Positions 59,077 through 64,000 of a DNA stretch of 64,000 bases are shown in pieces. The first letter of the stretch is position 1; each line of letters opens with the position of its first letter. The notes beneath the pieces were generated by a model. The model searched no databases and had not been told where the DNA came from. It was given only the letters and a program-made list of their open reading frames with translations. Origin of the DNA: Spirochaetia bacterium (GTDB lineage: Bacteria > Spirochaetota > Spirochaetia > Treponematales > Treponemataceae); NCBI GenBank assembly GCA_900769975.1, contig CAAGIR010000290.1, positions 1 through 64,000 of the forward strand, given 5' to 3'. Made by a program: the position numbers and the translations under genes.

Positions 59077-59308
59077 AATCTTCATCCTCCCATTTGTCAT
59101 TCATGCAACAATGATAGTTAACATCATTGGCTTCTGAAAAGTTATTTGCTTGATGCCAAAGAAAACAATGTCTGCGTTTTAAACAGTTAAGGCAATTTTT
59201 CATAGAGTTATATACAGTTTCATAAACATATTTTGCTTTTGAATAGTCATCAGGCATATTTGAGAATTCAATTATGTTTTCTGTATTCCACCAGTCCTCA
59301 AATTTCAT
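59063..59308 (-). CDS. Small Cys/His-rich protein upstream of the relaxase
   Basis: 81 residues with NCLNCLKRRHCFLWHQ and YHCCMND, possibly zinc-binding. It overlaps the relaxase start, so it may be a relaxosome accessory protein. Family not recognised. Confidence 0.55.
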   Translation of the reverse strand: MKFEDWWNTENIIEFSNMPDDYSKAKYVYETVYNSMKNCLNCLKRRHCFLWHQANNFSEANDVNYHCCMNDKWEDEDYAKE

Positions 59309-59319
59309 AACTTGTTTCC

Positions 59320-60573
59320 TTATGCCGTCATCTCACTTAATATCTGACTGAACATTGCTTTTGCAAAGTTTGGTGGCACTGCATTTCCAATCTGCTTTAC
59401 TACCTCAACTTTAGTTCCCGTAAACTTGTAGTCCTTCGGGAAACCTGTTGCAGCTGCAAGCTCATTCGGCTGGAGCATTCTGAAACCAAGCTCTATGCCG
59501 TATTCATCTGTTCCGACAAGTCCATAGCGGTCTTTTGTAGTTAATGTCGGAATAGGCTCACTGAGCGGCACTGCATGGCCGTTTCCGTAATACTGAATAA
59601 GAAGCGGCTGGACCAGACAGTGTTCCTGTTTTGTGCAGATTGTAGACAATGGCTCTGAAAGCTTTCTATTTCTCTGCTTTGCCGAGGTCTGCCCGATTCC
59701 GCAGATGAACGGTTCTACAAGTCCGTATCTGTTGGAACAGTCAAGGGTCGGTACAGGTTTTTCAAGGCTTTCTGCATTAGTCTGACCGTACAAACGAGCA
59801 ATAAAAGGAACAGCTGCATCTCCCCAGAATTCACGGATTCCATATTCAATTCTTCGCAATGTCGCTGGAGCGAGAGGCTTTTTCCTTTCACTTATGAGTT
59901 TACTAGGAATACTCCAATCAATAATTTCAGCTGCACTTCTCCAGTCAGGTAATATGAGGTCTCCGCCTTTAACATTCGTTGGCTGTGGCCAGATAACTTT
60001 CTTTCCACAATCCTTTCTTACACACTGAATAAAGAGTCTTCTTCTTGATGTGGGTGCTCCATAATCAGCAGCACATAACACACGCCAGTCCACGATGTAA
60101 TTGAGAGAACGCAATCCTGCAATAAAAACATTGAAAGTTTTACCCTTACATTCCTTAATGACACGTCCTTCCGAATCAAGCGGGCCCCAGGTTTGGAATT
60201 CAGGAACATTCTCAATAATAATTCTTTTTGGCCTCAATTCCTCAGCAAAGCGCAAAACTTCCCATGCAGGACTACGCTTATCTTCAGAACGGGGCTTCTT
60301 GCCACGAGCAATTGAAAAATGCTGGCATCCAGGACTAGCCCACATAAGATCACAACATTTAGATGCTGCCAGCGTATTAGGTTCTATATGCTGTACGTTT
60401 TCACATCTATGCTCTGCAAATGGATAGTTCTGTGAGTGAGTCTCAATCGCTCTTTCCCAATGGTTGATTGCACTCATGTTTATGTCAAAATTGTAATCAT
60501 GAGCAGCTTCAATAAGGCCTGTCGATTCTCCGCCGCCACCACAAAACATGTCAACGATATTTAGTCTGTTCAT
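59320..60573 (-). CDS. Orphan DNA cytosine-5 methyltransferase
   Basis: 417 residues. Motif I VDMFCGGGGESTGL (residues 7-20), motif IV ASPGCQHFSIARG near residue 80 (catalytic Cys within SPGCQ rather than the usual PPCQ), motif VI ENVPEF near 119, motif VIII RRRLFIQ near 178, and motifs IX/X (IGNAVPPNFAKAMF) at the end. This 'ASPxCxHxS' type is known from phages and mobile elements without a partner endonuclease. None is visible here, so the likely role is shielding the element from host restriction. GGAG precedes the ATG. Confidence 0.9.
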   Translation of the reverse strand: MNRLNIVDMFCGGGGESTGLIEAAHDYNFDINMSAINHWERAIETHSQNYPFAEHRCENVQHIEPNTLAASKCCDLMWASPGCQHFSIARGKKPRSEDKRSPAWEVLRFAEELRPKRIIIENVPEFQTWGPLDSEGRVIKECKGKTFNVFIAGLRSLNYIVDWRVLCAADYGAPTSRRRLFIQCVRKDCGKKVIWPQPTNVKGGDLILPDWRSAAEIIDWSIPSKLISERKKPLAPATLRRIEYGIREFWGDAAVPFIARLYGQTNAESLEKPVPTLDCSNRYGLVEPFICGIGQTSAKQRNRKLSEPLSTICTKQEHCLVQPLLIQYYGNGHAVPLSEPIPTLTTKDRYGLVGTDEYGIELGFRMLQPNELAAATGFPKDYKFTGTKVEVVKQIGNAVPPNFAKAMFSQILSEMTA

Positions 60574-60612
60574 TGTTGTCTCCTTTTTTAATTTGACCTG
60601 TCATTTCTGCTG

Positions 60613-60969
60613 TCATTTGAACCCTGGATTTCTATTTCTGAGCCTTTCATAACGTTTATTGATTTTTTTAGTCAGTTTTTCAATTCTTCGCTCGGACTTT
60701 TTGAGACGCTGCTCCAGGTCTTTCTTATTGGCGAAGGACATGAGCCGTTTATGCTCGTCAAGCTCCGTATTGGCAAGATCTTCGTCCATATAGGACATTT
60801 GCGTCTCAAAAAAGGTTTTAAGATTTTTTTCAGTGCTCAGCTCTTTCTCGAGAGTATTGATTTCTGTCATTATTGTTTTGTTGGTTGTTACTCCTGGACA
60901 TATTAAGCCCAGAAAGAAACAACTGACTGATATGACTGATATTAATAAGATATGGATTTTTTTGTTCAT
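60613..60969 (-). CDS. Small coiled-coil protein with N-terminal membrane segment
   Basis: 118 residues: a hydrophobic N-terminus with Cys residues (LLISVISVSCFFLGLICPG; could be a lipoprotein or Rz-like spanin-type anchor), then a charged coiled coil ending in KINKRYERLRNRNPGFK. Function unknown. Confidence 0.5.
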   Translation of the reverse strand: MNKKIHILLISVISVSCFFLGLICPGVTTNKTIMTEINTLEKELSTEKNLKTFFETQMSYMDEDLANTELDEHKRLMSFANKKDLEQRLKKSERRIEKLTKKINKRYERLRNRNPGFK

Positions 60970-61003
60970 AAGTTTTTCCTCTTTAATCTTCTCCCATTAG
61001 CTA

Positions 61004-61069
61004 TCAATAATCTATTTCAAATTTCTCATAGATTATTTCTTTTGAAAAATCAGAGAGTTTTTCATCGTC
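61004..61069 (-). pseudogene. Fragment of parB 3' end
   Basis: Reads DDEKLSDFSKEIIYEKFEIDY then stop on the minus strand: identical in protein to the end of parB (21378-21443) apart from the first residue, with 3 mismatches in 63 bp. It has no start and a stop upstream in frame, so it is a remnant 40 kb from its parent, inverted. Confidence 0.8.
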
Positions 61070-61319
61070 TATTCTCCCGTGAGTAAAGTTTTATCTCTTC
61101 CTGCAACTTCTCATACCATTCTTCAGCTTCTTCGACTCTTACGAAAATACTTCCGCCATATGTTTCATCTTCCCTTGAAATATTAATGATTGAATTTCCT
61201 TCTTTCATTCCGCTGACAAGGACAAATTTGCCGTCTTTTGAGAACTGTGCTTTCACTAGTTCAGTGGTATGTTCATCAACCGAAAGCTTCCAGAAGCCGT
61301 CTACGAAATCTATGTTCAA
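61062..61319 (-). CDS. Hypothetical protein (85 aa)
   Basis: Small soluble protein, mixed alpha/beta (SKDGKFVLVSGMKEGNSIINISREDETYGGSIFVRVEEAEEWYEKL). It overlaps the next gene (61316) by 4 bp. Its 3' end runs into the parB fragment. Not recognised. Confidence 0.5.
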   Translation of the reverse strand: MNIDFVDGFWKLSVDEHTTELVKAQFSKDGKFVLVSGMKEGNSIINISREDETYGGSIFVRVEEAEEWYEKLQEEIKLYSRENRR

Positions 61320-61693
61320 TTCAGTAGAAAATATTCTTTGGCCGGAACTTTTCTGACAAAATATCCCTTAAGCTCAGGATGCATACCGATAAATCTTTTG
61401 TCATAGGCTGGTATAATGATAGCCGGGTTCCTTGCGAATAGGTTCATCTTTGGCTGTGAAAACATTTCTTCATAGTACATTTGGTCAGCTTTTTCTGCTG
61501 CAATCTGTTCTGCTTTTTTTTCTTCAATATTATTTTTTAAGATTGTAAATATAGTAGCCAAAACAGCAAGCGTGACAGGCAAAATCAGTTTTTTCCAGTT
61601 TATTTCTTTTGTTCCGGCAGTCTGCCATGCATAAATAAATAATCCTGCTACACACAAATAGCTTAAAAACCTTAAAATTTCAATTTTATTCAT
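61316..61693 (-). CDS. Small membrane protein
   Basis: 125 residues with two N-terminal hydrophobic segments (FLSYLCVAGLFIYAW; KLILPVTLAVLATIFTI) and a polar tail. GGAGG before the ATG. Overlaps the following 85-aa gene by 4 bp (coupled). Function unknown. Confidence 0.55.
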   Translation of the reverse strand: MNKIEILRFLSYLCVAGLFIYAWQTAGTKEINWKKLILPVTLAVLATIFTILKNNIEEKKAEQIAAEKADQMYYEEMFSQPKMNLFARNPAIIIPAYDKRFIGMHPELKGYFVRKVPAKEYFLLN

Positions 61694-61752
61694 AATTATT
61701 CCTCCTAGAACACAAATTTAATTTTCTTTTCAAGTTCTCCCTGCCTTGTAAT

Positions 61753-61836
61753 TCATCCAGATGCATTAATTTTTCTTTTCTTTGAGATAATTTTCAAAAA
61801 TTCAACCAATTCTGCAGAGCTTCTAATTATAATCAC
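61753..61836 (-). CDS. Possible 27-aa peptide coupled to the preceding gene
   Basis: GTG at 61836 overlaps the stop of the 76-aa gene (GTGA) and has AAGGGAG 8 nt upstream. The frame reads MIIIRSSAELVEFLKIISKKR.... It partly fills a 140-bp gap. Translation is plausible, but the short length keeps confidence low. Confidence 0.3.
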   Translation of the reverse strand: MIIIRSSAELVEFLKIISKKRKINASG

Positions 61837-62063
61837 TTTCTAAACTCCCTTAATATTATATTCTGCACTTTATTCTGGAAGCGCAAAAAAGTACTTTCCT
61901 TGCAATTCAGCAATTCTGGAAATGTTTCTGTTACACAAGATATGATTAAAGCTACAATATTTGCAGTTTCCTGTTTTCGACTTTTACTTTTATAGACATT
62001 TACAGGCTTATCTCCATTTATCCAATAATTTCTAGGCAATACTTCAATATTGATATTTTCCAT
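61833..62063 (-). CDS. Hypothetical protein (76 aa)
   Basis: Small protein (MENINIEVLPRNYWINGDKPVNVYKSKSRKQETANIVALIISCVTETFPEL...), lying 3 bp from the preceding Rep-like gene. Composition normal for a real gene; not recognised. Confidence 0.5.
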   Translation of the reverse strand: MENINIEVLPRNYWINGDKPVNVYKSKSRKQETANIVALIISCVTETFPELLNCKESTFLRFQNKVQNIILREFRK

Positions 62064-62066
62064 AAC

Positions 62067-62666
62067 TCACCTCTCAATCTCGAGAGAAACGTTTCTCTCA
62101 AGGTTTCTTTTCGATACAATTCCGCCTCGTGAACAAAGCTGTCTATTGTACTGATAAACTTCTAACAGTTCTTCTAATTTTTGATTATGATTTATTACCC
62201 TGATACAAGGTTTCATCAGGTCATCTAATACTTTTTCGTACTGCTCTTCTGGAACTTCTTCCAAAGGTACAATCACATTATCAAAATCTTTCATTGAAAT
62301 AACAGATTTTGAATCCAAAATTTTTAAAGCCTTAAATACAGAAAATAAAGCAAGATTTTTTAATTTACTAAGAAGTTGAAGTTTTTTGTTTGAAGCAAAT
62401 AAAACAAAAAATAAAAAAGGACGACAAACCTCACCATCAATCTCAATTATCAACTCTCTTGTAAAACCTTCAAAATGACTGAAAAATATTGATGTATGAT
62501 TTACATACATTTTTCTCCAGATTTCTAAAAGCAGATTACAGATAGTTTCAAAATCAGCTTCAGAACATTCACCTAAAGAAATTTTTAATGTATATAGTTT
62601 CAGCTCGTTTTGCCTAACAAGTAACTTGATAAGGTTTTTGGTTTTCTTTCTAAAATCTTTCATCAT
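62067..62666 (-). CDS. Degenerate rolling-circle Rep_1-like protein
   Basis: 199 residues. The central part (LYTLKISLGECSEADFETICNLLLEIWRKMY...GFTRELIIEIDGEVCRPFLFFVLFA) follows the Rep_1 plasmid-replication pattern (LTLT...CPG..L......N.AWKRL...GFxRxLEI...PHFHVLL). The HUH histidines are replaced (RPFLFFVLFA), so nicking is unlikely. The C-terminus (QYNRQLCSRGGIVSKRN) resembles the end of that family. It overlaps the zinc-finger gene by 4 bp. The assignment is tentative. Confidence 0.4.
   Translation of the reverse strand: MMKDFRKKTKNLIKLLVRQNELKLYTLKISLGECSEADFETICNLLLEIWRKMYVNHTSIFFSHFEGFTRELIIEIDGEVCRPFLFFVLFASNKKLQLLSKLKNLALFSVFKALKILDSKSVISMKDFDNVIVPLEEVPEEQYEKVLDDLMKPCIRVINHNQKLEELLEVYQYNRQLCSRGGIVSKRNLERNVSLEIER
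62082..62099. promoter_or_regulatory. GAGAGAAACGTTTCTCTC palindrome (variant)
   Basis: Perfect 18-bp palindrome with a one-base variation (AGA for GCG arms) of the element's GCGAAACGTTTCGC family, inside the Rep-like gene near its 3' end. Confidence 0.45.
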
Positions 62667-63001
62667 TTTCTTTTTTCCTTTTTCGAGCGAAACGTTTCGC
62701 TCTTTTTTGCCATTTCAAGTTTTAACTGTTTCTGCTGATATTTTATAAATCGAGTCACATCTGATTTTTTACACTGATGTATTGCAAGCGTAGAATAATC
62801 AATAAAAACTTTTTTCTTTTCCTGCTTTTTTATAAAAGTAGGTTTCCCACAAATCTTACAAGGTATGATTCCAGTTTCTTTTGAGGTTTTATTTTCTCTA
62901 CAAAAATGCGGCTCTCCTGTTATAAAATCACAAGGAATCCATTTATCATTTTTTGAACGCTTGTAAGTTATTTCAACTCCGCAATATCTGCAATAACTCA
63001 T
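62663..63001 (-). CDS. Zinc-finger protein
   Basis: 112 residues with two CxxC pairs and extra Cys/His (YCRYCGVEITYKRS...HFC...CKICGKPTFIK...HQCK), then a basic C-terminus. A likely DNA-binding accessory. Its C-terminal codons contain the palindrome GAGCGAAACGTTTCGCTC. Overlaps the following gene by 4 bp. Confidence 0.6.
   Translation of the reverse strand: MSYCRYCGVEITYKRSKNDKWIPCDFITGEPHFCRENKTSKETGIIPCKICGKPTFIKKQEKKKVFIDYSTLAIHQCKKSDVTRFIKYQQKQLKLEMAKKSETFRSKKEKRK
62685..62702. promoter_or_regulatory. GAGCGAAACGTTTCGCTC palindrome
   Basis: Longest exact member (18 bp) of the family, within the end of the zinc-finger gene (encoding SETFRS). Confidence 0.5.
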
Positions 63002-63015
63002 GTACCCTCCAATTG

Positions 63016-63031
63016 AGCGAAACGTTTCGCT
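63016..63031. promoter_or_regulatory. AGCGAAACGTTTCGCT palindrome
   Basis: 16-bp perfect palindrome 15 bp upstream of the zinc-finger gene start, facing the non-coding region before topB. Confidence 0.5.
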
Positions 63032-63126
63032 TTACCTTAACTCAATATTATTTTTGTCAAAATATGAATATTACTACATATCTAAGAATAATATACTTTT
63101 ATAGTTTATTTATGTCAATATTTTCT

Positions 63127-63141
63127 TTGTATGTTTTACAA
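63127..63141. promoter_or_regulatory. TTGTA-N5-TACAA operator, topB region copy 1
   Basis: TTGTATGTTTTACAA: perfect 5-bp arms, upstream of the iteron-like block. Confidence 0.55.
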
Positions 63142-63174
63142 TTTTTCTGTTTTTTGAATTATACACAAAACTCT

Positions 63175-63296
63175 GTCTACAAAGCATTTATAGAAGAAAA
63201 AAAACTCTGTCTACAAACAATACTGACCGTCTACAAAGCATATATAGTAGAAAACGGAAAAGTCTACATTTCTTTATCTTGCCGTAAAGGTCAGTA
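63175..63296. repeat. Iteron-like GTCTACAAA direct repeats
   Basis: GTCTACAAA at 63175, 63209 and 63229, and GTCTACA at 63262; spacings 34, 20 and 33. Two units share a longer stretch (GTCTACAAAGCAT-T-TATAG-AGAAAA). A flanking inverted repeat TACTGACC (63221-63228)/GGTCAGTA (63289-63296). The whole 460-bp gap 63002-63461 is AT-rich and non-coding. Candidate origin (oriV or oriT) or regulator array. Confidence 0.6.
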
Positions 63297-63321
63297 GAGT
63301 ATTTTCTTTATTTTCATAACT

Positions 63322-63336
63322 TTGTTTGGAATACAA
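63322..63336. promoter_or_regulatory. TTGTT-N5-TACAA operator, topB region copy 2
   Basis: TTGTTTGGAATACAA, one mismatch to the palindrome consensus. Confidence 0.4.
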
Positions 63337-63399
63337 TATTTAGCTTTTTTTTCTGAATATTCTAAGAAAGACAACAATATTCATATAACTATTTCTTAC

Positions 63400-63449
63400 T
63401 TGACTTTTATTGCATTTTATACAAAATAAATAGTGAACCGCCTGCCCAA
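63400..63449 (+). promoter_or_regulatory. topB promoter region with operator and shared RBS-adjacent motif
   Basis: TTGACT (63400-63405) with a weak -10 about 16-17 bp downstream. TTGCATTTTATACAA (63410-63424), one mismatch to the operator consensus, lies in the spacer. CCGCCTGCCCAA (63438-63449) directly precedes AGGAG and is fully complementary to the parA-leader loop over 12 nt. Confidence 0.55.
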
Positions 63450-63461
63450 AGGAGATTCACA

Positions 63462-64000
63462 ATGTTAATACTCACAGAAAAGTCCTCGGTTGCGAATGAC
63501 TTTTCCTCTGCTCTGAACTGCCCAAAACAAAAGGGATATTACTCCAATGGCAGCACAGAAATTGCTTATTGTGTCGGTCATCTTTTCCGACTGCAAGATC
63601 CTGATTTTTATGATGAACGATTCAAATCATGGAAAGAGATTCCCTGCATACCTCAAAAATTTTCTTATGCCTTTAACGAGAATACATATTCTCAAAGCAA
63701 ACTTGTTCTGGAACTGTTGAAAAAACACCGTACTGATAACATTCTCATTGCAACAGATGCCGACCGTGAGGGAGAAATAATTGCACGAGAATGTCTTGAA
63801 CTATCAGGAATAACTGATTTTTCAAGAATAAAAAGATTCTGGGTTTCACAGGCTCTAACAAAAGAAGTTGTACTAGAAGGAATTAAGAATGCAAAGCCTA
63901 TGATTGAATACAATACTCTCGGAGAAAATGGTTTTGCAAGGCAACACTCAGACTGGCTCTGCGGAATAAACTTTACAAGATATGTTTCTGTTGCTGCTAA
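63462..64000 (+). CDS. topB: Type IA DNA topoisomerase III (partial)
   Basis: The first 179 residues of a topoisomerase III; the gene runs off the window. The Toprim domain shows MLILTEKSSVANDFSSAL at the start and ATDADREGEIIARE near residue 98 (metal-binding acidic residues), then FTRYVSVAA. TopB-type enzymes are common on conjugative elements and decatenate or relax transferring DNA. Ribosome binding site GGAG 8 nt before the ATG. Confidence 0.93.
   Translation, partial: MLILTEKSSVANDFSSALNCPKQKGYYSNGSTEIAYCVGHLFRLQDPDFYDERFKSWKEIPCIPQKFSYAFNENTYSQSKLVLELLKKHRTDNILIATDADREGEIIARECLELSGITDFSRIKRFWVSQALTKEVVLEGIKNAKPMIEYNTLGENGFARQHSDWLCGINFTRYVSVAA

Noticed and set aside
59320..60573. Restriction-modification system
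   Set aside because: No endonuclease gene flanks the methyltransferase.
62953..63297. 114-residue plus-strand frame ending in repeated VYKA(F/Y)I motifs
   Set aside because: The repetition comes from the DNA iterons; it has no ribosome binding site and is antisense to the zinc-finger gene at its start.

Overview
The window reads as a low-GC spirochaete chromosome, most likely Treponema, carrying about 45 kb of one end of an integrated conjugative element. The host call rests on the gene set (GTP-type PEP carboxykinase, a PPi/ATP-type phosphofructokinase, PilZ proteins, a polyphosphate operon, lipoproteins with spirochaete-like signal peptides and a giant BIG2 lipoprotein), not on any database search.

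Positions 1-19,200 are core chromosome: a REP-associated tyrosine transposase with its dispersed GGGACAGACCT repeats; ftsK; pfk overlapping an FMN alpha-hydroxy-acid dehydrogenase; a lipoprotein plus TonB-dependent receptor; a repeat-rich gap with two identical 88-bp units; an operon of a GH63/trehalase-like glycosidase, ppx and ppk; a second REP cluster; a PilZ gene plus an RlmM-like methyltransferase; and pckG.

From about 19,300 to the right edge is the conjugative element. It starts with a structured leader, parA, a small zinc-binding protein and parB, followed by a maintenance module (PcfJ-like protein, replication-type protein, two ssb genes, one broken), a GNAT toxin-antitoxin pair, a polyvalent protein with a zinc metallopeptidase motif, a DUF2958 protein and an ArdC-N-like protein. 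A PilZ protein and an HTH-MazF-like fusion come next. The P-type (RP4 Trb-like) type IV secretion system is in two minus-strand operons. One is traG-rhh-trbB-trbC-trbD-trbE-trbJ-trbL (45,231 to 35,318). The other is trbF-trbG-trbI (56,584 to 53,388), and it ends in a 1,937-residue Ig-like lipoprotein. Beyond these lie an XRE/zeta toxin module, a MOBP-type relaxase, an orphan cytosine methyltransferase, small unknown genes, an iteron-like block and topB, cut by the window edge. No integrase is visible, so the right end of the element lies outside.

The most unusual signal is regulatory. The parA leader forms a 13-bp hairpin whose loop carries UUGGGCAGGCGGA. The reverse complement of this sequence sits directly beside the Shine-Dalgarno of traG, trbF and topB, giving 12-15 nt of potential pairing. 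A second shared signal, TTGTA-N5-TACAA, lies at or near the promoters of the same operons, and a third palindrome, GCGAAACGTTTCGC, is scattered only through the element. Together they suggest that partition/maintenance and transfer genes are coordinated by shared DNA and possibly RNA signals. All functional statements are inferences from motifs read by eye.
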